Assembly (NCBI GenBank): GCA_030630445.1 | Contig: DAOVNC010000066.1 | Coordinates: forward strand, 1 to 11,728 | Length of the DNA: 11,728 nucleotides | Reading direction: 5' to 3' | Source of the DNA: Kiritimatiellales bacterium | GTDB taxonomy: Bacteria > Verrucomicrobiota > Kiritimatiellia > Kiritimatiellales > Pontiellaceae | Shown: positions 6,021 to 11,728 of the stretch, piece after piece | How positions within the stretch are numbered: position 1 is the stretch's first letter | How the letters are laid out: each line of letters starts with the position of its first letter | Translations under genes and position numbers: made by a program | Notes under the pieces: generated by a model | What the model was told of the DNA's origin: nothing | Databases searched by the model: none | Seen by the model: only the letters and a program-made list of their open reading frames with translations

Positions 6021-6108
6021 CGTAGTTGTTTTTGAAGCGACGTCCCCGTCGCTTTACGGGGGGAATGGCTCTGCCGCGCGGGAACGCGACGAGGACGTCG
6101 CGTCTACG
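6021..6108. repeat. 88-bp MITE/REP-like element with two hairpins
   Basis: Outer ends CGTAG (6021-6025) and CTACG (6104-6108) are inverted. Inside are GCGAC-GTCCCC-GTCGC (6037-6052) and a perfect CGCGACG-AGGA-CGTCGCG stem (6085-6102), and the two hairpins resemble each other. It lies in a non-coding gap with no open frame. The structure resembles small non-autonomous mobile or REP-type elements. It may also stop transcription leaving lnt and the ORF6N remnant, although no T-run follows. Confidence 0.5.
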
Positions 6109-6430
6109 ATTTTGACCCCGCCACTAATCCCCGCCCCCCTTGTAGTCGAACCCAATTTTTCGCTTCGGCGGATCGGGCGGCGGCGCCAGCAACGGCTGAA
6201 GATGCTGCCAGATGGTTCCCAATGCCTGATCATGTTCCAGCAGGGTCTTGTCGATCTCCGCCAACCGCTTGAGAATCTCCACATTCGCCGCCAGCCGCTC
6301 GCGCATCTGCACAAACGCCCGCACCACGAAAACGCTCATCGCCACCGCTTCCGGGCTATTGAGGATGGAGGCGGCCATGATGGCCCCGTGTTCGGTGAAG
6401 GCATGGGGAAGCTTGCGGCGGCCACCATGG

Positions 6431-6457
6431 GAACCGGTCACAATTTGTGACCGGTTC
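6431..6457. repeat. Perfect 27-bp palindrome inside the ORF6N remnant
   Basis: Arms GAACCGGTCACAA and TTGTGACCGGTTC pair perfectly over 13 bases around one central T. It encodes the second SQIVTG motif of the ORF6N remnant. Its core TCACA-N3-TGTGA recurs exactly 60 bases away. Confidence 0.85.
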
Positions 6458-6490
6458 TCTTTATCCCCATCATTTTCAACGACTTCCAAT

Positions 6491-6517
6491 CTTGAAGTCA
6501 CAATCTGTGATTTCAAG
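6491..6517. repeat. Second 27-bp palindrome, two mismatches, same core
   Basis: Arms CTTGAAGTCACAA and CTGTGATTTCAAG pair at 11 of 13 positions around one central T. It shares the TCACA-N3-TGTGA core with the palindrome at 6431-6457 but has different flanks, and encodes the first SQIVTS motif. The centres (6444 and 6504) are 60 bp apart. Confidence 0.8.
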
Positions 6518-6567
6518 TTGTCCCGTTCGACAGCGGGCGGGATCATCGATCCTACCTGCATCCTGCG

Positions 6568-8178
6568 CTAGCGTTTCTTCCAGCCTTTGAAGCGGAGGGC
6601 GAAGGCGACGGTTGCGGCGGCGAGGAGGGCGAACTTGGCGAAGGCGTCGGGGTGGCGGGTGTAGAAGGTTTCCCCGAGGCCAACGGGGCGCGGATAGATG
6701 TCGGCGGTGGTGAAGCCTTTGACCCGGGGGGCGAGGTTGCGCGTCACATTGCCGTAGGCGTCGATGGCGCAGGTGACGCCGGTGTTGCAGCAGCGCGCCA
6801 TGGGGATGCGGTTTTCGACACAGCGGAAGACGGCGTGGGCGAGGTGCTGCTCGGACTGCGCGGAGGGGTCGAACCACCCGTCGTTGGTTTGGTTGACGAG
6901 CCAGCGCGCGCCGTTGCGCACGGCCTTGACGGAGAGGGGCGCGACGATATCCTCGAAGCAGATGAGCACGGAGAACGAGGCTTTGCCCCGGAGCGGGAGA
7001 AGCGTGCTTTCGGTGCCGCCGCGGAAGTCGACATCAATGGGCGTAAACTTTCCCAGCAAGCCGGGAAAGGGAACATACTCGCCGAAGGGCACCAGGTGCT
7101 GCTTGTCGTATTTGGCAATCATGGTTCCGTTGGTTCCGTAGAGAAGCGAGCTGTTGAAGTAGGTGCGGCCAGACTCCGAGAATTCAACATCCATCGCCCC
7201 GACGAGCAACGGGGTCCCCCGCCCTACCGTGCGCTTGACGAGCGCATGGCTCGGGCGGCTGACGCGGATGAAATCGGGGACGGCGGTTTCCGGCCAGATG
7301 ACGAGGTCGAGACCGCCGAGCCGGGTGGCGGTTTCGGTGAGCTCTTCGAGGCGGGTGCGGATTTCCTGATCCTTTTCCCTGTCCCACTTTTCGGTCTGCG
7401 CAACGTTCGGCTGGATGAGTGCGACATGGATGGGTTGCAGCAAGACGGGTTTATTGAAGAGCGTGTTGAGGCCATAGGAGGCCGCGAGGGCGGTCGGCAG
7501 CAGGCCCAGCATTAGTTCGACGTGGGCGCGGTATTTCTTGGAACGCAAGCCTTGGATATATTGGTTCAGCGTGATGAACAATGCGGCGTTCATCCAGACG
7601 ATGCAGGCCGACACCATATAGACCCCGCCCCATTCCGCAATCTGGATGAGGGCCGGGCTGGCATATTGGCTGACGCCGAGCGGATTCCACGGGAACCCAG
7701 TGAAAAGAAAGCCGCGCAGGTATTCCGATGCCACCCAGACCATCGAGAAGGAAAACATGAGCCGGAGGTTTTTCCTCCAGGAACCCATGCCCCACCGCCG
7801 CACGCAAACCGAAAGGGTAACCGCCGCCGGGATGAAGTAGAGTGCGCAGTAGAGCGCGAGCACCGCATACCCCAGCAACGCACTGAACTTGAGCGCCGCC
7901 CCTTCCACCCTGCCGGTCAGGTTGCGCAGCCAGAACAACGAGATCATGAAAAAGACGAAGCCCGCCAGCAGCCCGAGCAGCGCGGCTTTCTTTCCGGAGA
8001 CCCGCTGCGCCGCAAGCATGAGAGGAACCAGACCGATATAGGCCAGCGACGAGTTTGAAAATCCGGGAAAACTCAGCGCGAGCAAAATACCGGAAAGGAT
8101 GCTTCCCAGAACCGGAAGCATGGGGGATTGGAATAGTGGATGGGTGGATTTTCGAAGGGACGGGGCATCCTTTTCCAT
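6568..8178 (-). CDS. lnt: Apolipoprotein N-acyltransferase
   Basis: Lnt is the inner-membrane enzyme that adds the third acyl chain to the N-terminal cysteine of lipoproteins, which implies an outer membrane. The product has an N-terminal block of hydrophobic helices (about 25-240 of the 536-residue form) followed by the periplasmic nitrilase-like domain and a last membrane helix (FALLAAATVAFALRF). The catalytic triad is complete: E297 in VIWPETAVPDF, K359 in YDKQHLVPFGEYVPF, C407 in LICFEDI. The start is uncertain. The frame is open to 8322 but the first part overlaps the upstream gene. ATGs at 8229, 8217 and 8178 all lack a strong ribosome site; I chose 8178 because it gives the usual family length and has a partial GGA 8 bases upstream. 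The gene follows nrdR and an unknown gene closely. Confidence 0.95.
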   Translation of the reverse strand: MEKDAPSLRKSTHPLFQSPMLPVLGSILSGILLALSFPGFSNSSLAYIGLVPLMLAAQRVSGKKAALLGLLAGFVFFMISLFWLRNLTGRVEGAALKFSALLGYAVLALYCALYFIPAAVTLSVCVRRWGMGSWRKNLRLMFSFSMVWVASEYLRGFLFTGFPWNPLGVSQYASPALIQIAEWGGVYMVSACIVWMNAALFITLNQYIQGLRSKKYRAHVELMLGLLPTALAASYGLNTLFNKPVLLQPIHVALIQPNVAQTEKWDREKDQEIRTRLEELTETATRLGGLDLVIWPETAVPDFIRVSRPSHALVKRTVGRGTPLLVGAMDVEFSESGRTYFNSSLLYGTNGTMIAKYDKQHLVPFGEYVPFPGLLGKFTPIDVDFRGGTESTLLPLRGKASFSVLICFEDIVAPLSVKAVRNGARWLVNQTNDGWFDPSAQSEQHLAHAVFRCVENRIPMARCCNTGVTCAIDAYGNVTRNLAPRVKGFTTADIYPRPVGLGETFYTRHPDAFAKFALLAAATVAFALRFKGWKKR

Positions 8179-8236
8179 ATCGGCTTTCCGGGGTTTCTTT
8201 TTCAATAATCCATTCATCCAGCAATCCATCCAGGGT

Positions 8237-8917
8237 TCATAGATCCAGATTAAGCAACGACGGGGTCGTCTTCCAGGAACGCGCCGCGACCTGTTGCCTG
8301 AAAAGGTCGGCCATGTACTCAAGCAAGTCGTCCGCGGCGGTGAGGGTTTGCGTTTTCGCCCCCCCCTCTTCGACGTTCAGCACAGCGAGGTCCTTCAATC
8401 CAAGAATCCCTTCACCATCCGTCGCATCCCAGAAAACGAACATTTTTTCAAGGAGCGTGCGGACGGTCCGGTAGAGCATCATCTCGTGCCGTTCCGCATC
8501 GGTGAGAACGAGCCGACCAAAGTCGAGCGTCCACATGCGGTCGATCTGCGCGCCGGCCCAGTCGGCCGGGCGGATGATGCCGAGCGAAAAGTAGGGGAGC
8601 AGCTGCGGGAAGTGGTGCAGTTCCGAGAGGATTTCCAGCCAGCGGGACACATGGCGGCGGTGGGGCTCCATCGATTCCAACACATGCGTGGCGGCGGCGC
8701 GGTCGCCCACCGCACAAAATGCGCGGGCAACCAGCAGGTTAAGGTCGCGCGACTGCAAACCTCCGGGGTGGAACTTTTGGCAATACATGGAAAGGCTCGC
8801 AACTAGATTGTCGGCCACCGTGCCGGACGGGATGTCCAAGGTTTGGAATACGTCCCGCACGAGTGCGGACCACGCCTCTTGACGGGAGTCCACGGATGGA
8901 AAAGAGGTTCGCTTCAT
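8237..8917 (-). CDS. Unknown protein between nrdR and lnt
   Basis: I do not recognise this 226-residue product. It is soluble, mostly helical by composition, and has no signal peptide or membrane helix. The middle (about 57-120) has helical pairs (LNLLVARAFCAVGDRAAATH, VSRWLEILSELHHFPQLLPY) that recall TPR-like or adaptor folds. Residues 121-160 are richer in charged and aromatic residues (WTLDFGRLVLTDAERHEMML), and the tail 190-226 is acidic then polar. Its ATG overlaps the nrdR stop as ATGA, which indicates translational coupling, and it ends 58 bases before the chosen lnt start, so the three are probably one operon. Normal codon use and the tight overlap argue for a real gene. Confidence 0.8.
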   Translation of the reverse strand: MKRTSFPSVDSRQEAWSALVRDVFQTLDIPSGTVADNLVASLSMYCQKFHPGGLQSRDLNLLVARAFCAVGDRAAATHVLESMEPHRRHVSRWLEILSELHHFPQLLPYFSLGIIRPADWAGAQIDRMWTLDFGRLVLTDAERHEMMLYRTVRTLLEKMFVFWDATDGEGILGLKDLAVLNVEEGGAKTQTLTAADDLLEYMADLFRQQVAARSWKTTPSLLNLDL

Positions 8918-9369
8918 TCGCGCCCGATGAGGCGCTCAACCTCGTTCATGAACTGGCCGGCATCACGGAAGCGACGATAGACGGAGGCATAGCGGATGTA
9001 GGCCACTTCATCGAGCTTCTCAAGCGCAGCCATGACCTTCTTGCCCAGCGCCATGCTCGGGATTTCCTTTTCATATTCCGACTCCGCTTCCATCAGAATC
9101 GTATCGGCAATGCGCTCGATTTGCTCTACGCTGATATGCCGTTTGCGGCAGGCAATCTGGAGACTCTTGATGAGCTTGTCTCGACTCAACTCCTCCCGGC
9201 GCTCGTCGCGCTTGGTCACCTGGAGTTGGGCGCGCTGGATTTCTTCGTAGGTGGTAAAGCGGTGGCCGCAGTCAACACAGACCCGCCGGCGGCGGATGGA
9301 ATCGCCGTTGCGGACTTCGCGACTATCGATTACACGGTTTTCTCTGCCTTCACATTTCGGACATCTCAT
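8914..9369 (-). CDS. nrdR: Transcriptional repressor NrdR
   Basis: NrdR is a zinc-finger and ATP-cone regulator that senses (d)ATP and represses ribonucleotide reductase genes. The 151-residue product has the zinc ribbon with C3, C6, C31 and C34 (MRCPKCEG, CVDCGHRFTTYEE), the basic DNA-binding stretch SIRRRRVC, and the ATP-cone from about residue 48 (QVTKRDERREELSRDKLIKS) through SVYRRFRD. The start is set by AAGGAGGGG 6 bases upstream, one of the strongest ribosome sites in the window. No nrd gene or clear NrdR box is visible here, so its targets lie elsewhere. It begins just past the terminator of the histone-like gene and probably leads the nrdR-unknown-lnt operon. Confidence 0.97.
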   Translation of the reverse strand: MRCPKCEGRENRVIDSREVRNGDSIRRRRVCVDCGHRFTTYEEIQRAQLQVTKRDERREELSRDKLIKSLQIACRKRHISVEQIERIADTILMEAESEYEKEIPSMALGKKVMAALEKLDEVAYIRYASVYRRFRDAGQFMNEVERLIGRE

Positions 9370-9433
9370 GCGGAACCCCTCCTTACCCTACGGATGGCGG
9401 GAAGATAGCCTACGACGGCAAACCCGAACAACA

Positions 9434-9463
9434 AAAAACGCCCCGGACCTACGGGGCGTTTTT
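9434..9463 (-). terminator. Rho-independent terminator after the histone-like gene
   Basis: AAAAACGCCCCG and CGGGGCGTTTTT form a perfect 12-bp stem with a 6-base loop, with the T-run following on the minus strand. It lies 20 bases past the stop of the histone-like gene and could work in both directions. It also separates that gene from nrdR. Confidence 0.93.
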
Positions 9464-9483
9464 GCCTTCAATTAAAGCCGCCT

Positions 9484-9978
9484 TTACTTCTTCTTCGCAG
9501 CTTTCTTCTTGGCCGGTGCTTTTTTCTTAGCCGGCGCCTTCTTCTTGGCTGGTGCCTTTTTCACAGCTTTTTTCTTAGCTGGCGCCTTCTTCTTGGCTGG
9601 TGCTTTTTTCACAGCTTTTTTCTTAGCTGGTGCCTTCTTCTTGGCCGGTGCCTTTTTCACAGCTTTTTTCTTAGCTGGTGCTTTTTTCTTAGCTGGGGCT
9701 TTCTTCTTGGCCGGTGCTTTTTTAGCGGCGGCTTTCTTTTTTGCAGGAGCTTTCTTCTTCGCCGGAGCCTTCTTGGCCGGTGCTTTCTTGGCAGCTTTTT
9801 TCTTGGCCGGTGCTTTCTTCTTGGCTGGTGCCTTTTTCTTGGCCGGTGCTTTTTTAGCGACGGCTTTTTTCTTGGCTGGCGCTTTCTTTTTCGCCGGTGC
9901 TTTTTTCACTGCCTTCTTCTTCGCCGGGGCCTTTTTGGCCGGGGCCTTCTTCGCTTTTGCTTTCTTCTTTGCTGCCAT
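9484..9978 (-). CDS. Histone H1-like Lys/Ala/Pro-rich repeat protein
   Basis: The 164-residue product uses only five amino acids: the initial Met, Ala, Lys, Pro and five Val. Almost all of it is APAKKK or APAKK units with AVKK, AAKK or AVAKK spacers; the last third follows a 16-residue super-unit (APAKKKAPAKKKAVKK). This is the composition of bacterial H1-like proteins, such as the tail of AlgP and the chlamydial Hc proteins, which bind DNA without sequence specificity. Here there is no separate globular domain. The start is firm (AAGGAG 6-7 bases upstream). The gene has its own likely promoter (10090-10118) and terminator. A role in nucleoid compaction is inferred from composition only; binding RNA or ribosomes is also possible. 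Confidence 0.88.
   Translation of the reverse strand: MAAKKKAKAKKAPAKKAPAKKKAVKKAPAKKKAPAKKKAVAKKAPAKKKAPAKKKAPAKKKAAKKAPAKKAPAKKKAPAKKKAAAKKAPAKKKAPAKKKAPAKKKAVKKAPAKKKAPAKKKAVKKAPAKKKAPAKKKAVKKAPAKKKAPAKKKAPAKKKAAKKK
9562..9705. repeat. 48-bp tandem super-units in the histone-like gene
   Basis: The motif CACAGC recurs at 9562, 9610 and 9658, exactly 48 bases apart, each beginning a unit coding for AVKK plus two APAKKK blocks. The first two units differ at 3 of 48 bases by my count, and all three differences are synonymous. The third unit diverges after about 20 bases. This indicates recent unit duplication compared with the more varied rest of the gene. Confidence 0.75.
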
Positions 9979-10089
9979 TGTAGTCTCCTTAGTTTGTACT
10001 CCTAACGACCTCTACTGATGCATCGCTATGCCTCAACCCAACTTGCCTTTTTGCAAAGAGCTAGTACCGCGCGCTCTTCCTGAAAAATG

Positions 10090-10118
10090 TTTATAAGCAC
10101 AAAGCGAGTTTTATGCAA
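10090..10118 (-). promoter_or_regulatory. Sigma-70-type promoter for the histone-like gene
   Basis: On the minus strand TTGCAT (10118-10113) and TATAAA (10095-10090) are separated by exactly 17 bases. Transcription would start near 10083, giving a leader of about 105 bases before the ATG at 9978. It is the best promoter match I found in the window and suits an abundant nucleoid-type protein. Confidence 0.65.
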
Positions 10119-10212
10119 CCCGTTTAGCCTATAAAAAAAGAGAGCCGCATGGTCTTTTTTCCACCCCGAATTCCAGTCGCCGAAAATGAAAATCCCCGAG
10201 GTGTGCAACCAC

Positions 10213-10245
10213 AAAAAAACCGCCCTGCATGAGGGCGGTTTTTTT
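10213..10245 (-). terminator. Rho-independent terminator of infB
   Basis: AAAAAAACCGCCCT and AGGGCGGTTTTTTT pair perfectly around a 5-base loop, followed on the minus strand by the T-run. It lies 21 bases past the infB stop, so infB is the last gene of its operon here; the usual followers rbfA and truB are not adjacent. Confidence 0.93.
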
Positions 10246-10265
10246 TGCTTGCCGATGATGCGAAG

Positions 10266-11728
10266 CTAGAGTTCCTGCGTGATCTTTTCGACTAGGTACG
10301 CTTCGATCGTGTCGCCCGCTTCAAAGTTCGTGAAGTTCTCCGGACGGATGCCGCACTCCTGCCCTTGGCGGACTTCGGTGGCTTCGTTTTGGAACCGCTT
10401 GAGCGAACCGATCATTCCCTCGAAAAGGATATCGCGACCGCGCTTGATGCGGATGCTGGCCTTCGCGGTAATGCGTCCGCTCATCACCATGCAACCGGCG
10501 ATCTTGCTCTTCTTGCTGAGCTCGAACACTTCGCGGACTTCCGCCTCGCCGATCACCTGCTCGCGCAGCTCCGGTTCAAGCAGTCCCTTCATCGCGCTTT
10601 CCACGTTGTCAATGAGTTCATAAATGATGCTGTAGAGGCGGATCTCAACCCCTTCGCGCTTGGCGGCGGCGTTTGCCCCGTTCTCTTTTCCGGTGTGGAA
10701 TCCGAGGATGATCGCGTCGGATGCACTGGCCAGCAATACATCGTTTACGGTAATGTTTCCGACGTCGTTGGAGATAATCTTGATCTCGACCTTGTCGCTC
10801 TTGATCCCTTTCAGGGAATGGGAAATCGCTTCGAGGGATCCCTGCACGTCGGCTTTGACGATGGCCTTGAGTTCTTTTTTCTCGAGCGAATCCGCAGCGC
10901 CAAACAGATCGTCGAGCGACATCTTCTTCGGAGCGGCGGCACCCTCCAGCGCCTGCATGCGGACGTCCTGCTGCATCTCTTCGGAAATGGCTTTCGCCTC
11001 CCGGTCGTTCGACATCACCTGGAACTCGTCGCCGGCACCCGGCACGCTGGTTAGGCCAAGGATTTTCACGGCGGTCGACGGCCCGGCCGAACGAACCTTC
11101 TTGCCTTGGTCGGTGATGAGCGCCTTGACGCGTCCCCAGCAGGGGCCGCAGATTACACTGTCGCCCACTTGGAGGGTTCCGCTCTTCACGAGCAAGCTGG
11201 CGGTCGGCCCCATGCCTGGCTCCATCTGGGCCTCGACCACAAACCCGTTCGCCGGCTTGTTGGGGTTTGCTTTAAGCTCCAGCATTTCGGACTCGAGAAC
11301 AATGCGTTCGAGCAGCCCGTCGATTCCTTCGCCGGTGGTCGCGCTCACGGGGCAGCAACCAATCGATCCGCCCCAGTCCTCGACCATGATTTCGTTTTCC
11401 TGCAGCTGCTGTTTCAAGCGGTCGGGATTCGCCGAACGCAAATCCATTTTATTCATTGCAATGATAATGCAAACCCCGGCCGCCTGCGCATGCTTGATGG
11501 CCTCGATGGTTTGCGGCATCACGCCGTCGTCCGCGGCAACCACCAGCACCGCGATATCGGTCAGGTTTGCACCGCGTGCGCGCATGGCCGTGAACGCCGC
11601 ATGGCCCGGCGTGTCGAGAAAGGTGATTTTATGGTCGTTCAGCTCAACCGTGTACGCGCCGATGTGCTGCGTGATTCCGCCGGACTCGCCCGACACCACG
11701 CGGGTGTCGCGAATCTGGTCGAGCAGCG
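10266..11728 (-). CDS. infB: Translation initiation factor IF-2, 5' end outside window
   Basis: IF-2 is the GTPase that brings initiator fMet-tRNA to the 30S subunit and promotes 50S joining. The 486 visible residues open with LLDQIRDTRVVSGESGGITQ, just after the P-loop (GHVDHGKT in the family), which lies outside the window. Numbering from the first visible codon, DTPGH (38-42, switch II) and NKMD (92-95, guanine recognition) are present, followed by the SATTGEG region, the beta-barrel domain II (GMGPTASLLVKSGTL), domain III (KAIVKADVQGSLEAI, GNITVNDVLLASASDAIILG) and the fMet-tRNA-binding C-terminal barrel ending TIEAYLVEKITQEL. The GTG at 11699 is an internal Val codon, not a start. Nothing looks degraded. 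Confidence 0.98.
   Translation of the reverse strand, partial: LLDQIRDTRVVSGESGGITQHIGAYTVELNDHKITFLDTPGHAAFTAMRARGANLTDIAVLVVAADDGVMPQTIEAIKHAQAAGVCIIIAMNKMDLRSANPDRLKQQLQENEIMVEDWGGSIGCCPVSATTGEGIDGLLERIVLESEMLELKANPNKPANGFVVEAQMEPGMGPTASLLVKSGTLQVGDSVICGPCWGRVKALITDQGKKVRSAGPSTAVKILGLTSVPGAGDEFQVMSNDREAKAISEEMQQDVRMQALEGAAAPKKMSLDDLFGAADSLEKKELKAIVKADVQGSLEAISHSLKGIKSDKVEIKIISNDVGNITVNDVLLASASDAIILGFHTGKENGANAAAKREGVEIRLYSIIYELIDNVESAMKGLLEPELREQVIGEAEVREVFELSKKSKIAGCMVMSGRITAKASIRIKRGRDILFEGMIGSLKRFQNEATEVRQGQECGIRPENFTNFEAGDTIEAYLVEKITQEL

Larger units (their letters stand above)
5844..6123. other. Non-coding stretch between the methylase remnant and the ORF6N remnant
   Basis: I find no gene here. 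It contains a pair of TTCCA-N5-TGGAA palindromes (5868-5914), a bland AT/GC-mixed stretch (5915-6020), and an 88-bp element rich in inverted repeats (6021-6108). An alternative upstream start for the methylase remnant (ATG at 5858) falls inside it. Confidence 0.6.
6124..6561 (-). pseudogene. ORF6N-type (phage antirepressor-like) protein, C-terminal half
   Basis: The 145-residue frame contains the part that normally follows an ORF6N DNA-binding domain: HGGRRKLPHAFTEHGAIMAA, then NSPEAVAMSVFVVRAFVQMR, a coiled segment (about 90-120) and the usual tail PPPDPPKRKIGF. The N-terminal ORF6N domain (about 80 residues) is absent. The open frame begins immediately behind the lnt stop, so the gene was joined to the lnt 3' end by a deletion or insertion event. 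An internal expansion is visible: SQIVTS at 18-23 and SQIVTG at 38-43, 20 residues apart. A start at the second ATG (MIPPAVER), with AGGTAGGA upstream, could still give a peptide. Full-length relatives occur in phages and near restriction genes. Confidence 0.75.
9979..10265. other. Intergenic region between infB and the histone-like gene
   Basis: It holds, in transcription order, the infB terminator (10213-10245), a likely promoter (10090-10118) and a leader of about 100 bases for the histone-like gene, ending with AAGGAG. A 62-codon open frame crosses the promoter and has no ribosome site or recognisable motif. I see no RNA gene. Confidence 0.6.

Noticed and set aside
6652..7515. Plus-strand 287-codon open frame across lnt
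   Set aside because: It is antisense to the catalytic domain of lnt, whose triad is intact; Gly/Glu/Arg-rich shadow composition.
9562..9705. CRISPR-like spacing of the 48-bp repeats
   Set aside because: The units are contiguous and in-frame coding, with no unique spacers; they are coding tandem repeats.
9509..10018. Plus-strand 169-codon frame opposite the histone-like gene (Ala/Phe/Leu-rich)
   Set aside because: It is the mirror of the APAKKK repeats (GAFFLA units). The minus-strand frame has a strong ribosome site, a promoter and a terminator, and the plus frame has none.
10026..10214. 62-codon minus-strand open frame starting MWLHTSGIF between infB and the histone-like gene
   Set aside because: It has no ribosome site or family motif, and it spans the best promoter in the window and overlaps the infB terminator edge, so it is probably not translated.
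11697..11699. GTG as a start for infB
   Set aside because: The frame stays open to the window edge with IF-2-typical residues (LLDQIRDTR) before it, so this is an internal Val codon.

Overview
The window carries a Gram-negative, GC-rich bacterial chromosome segment in which every credible gene lies on the minus strand. I think the source is a member of the PVC group, most likely Kiritimatiellota or a close relative. This is an inference from three things: an N-terminal fragment resembling the Amuc_1098-type type IV pilus secretin, an AlgP/H1-like lysine-alanine protein, and short palindromic intergenic repeats. No rRNA or tRNA gene is present to confirm it.

Read in the direction of transcription (right to left), the layout is as follows. 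infB enters from the right edge without its 5' part and ends at a strong terminator. A histone H1-like Lys/Ala/Pro protein follows, with its own promoter and terminator. Next comes a compact run of nrdR, an unknown 226-residue gene (ATGA overlap with nrdR) and lnt. After lnt lies about 2.6 kb of accessory debris (3909-6561). It holds the C-terminal half of an ORF6N-type protein, two small intergenic repeat elements, the two ends of a large adenine methylase, a DUF1016/YhcG-like PDDEXK nuclease gene broken by one extra base, and a dinD gene cut to its N-terminal third. Housekeeping genes then resume: a TPR-type protein, prfB and a solitary trpC. After a 364-base non-coding stretch, a secretin-like gene runs off the left edge.

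The debris region is the most informative part. The same 118-bp block (methylase 3' end plus dinD 5' end) occurs twice as a direct repeat, at 4235-4352 and 5539-5656, about 91-92% identical. It brackets the nuclease gene. This points to a duplicated or shuffled methylase-dinD-nuclease defence-type module that is now decaying, inserted between lnt and the TPR-prfB genes.

I see no intact, previously undescribed system. The items worth following are the direct-repeat-bracketed nuclease, the paired 27-bp palindromes inside the ORF6N remnant, the palindromic intergenic elements, and the five-letter histone-like protein with 48-bp tandem units.
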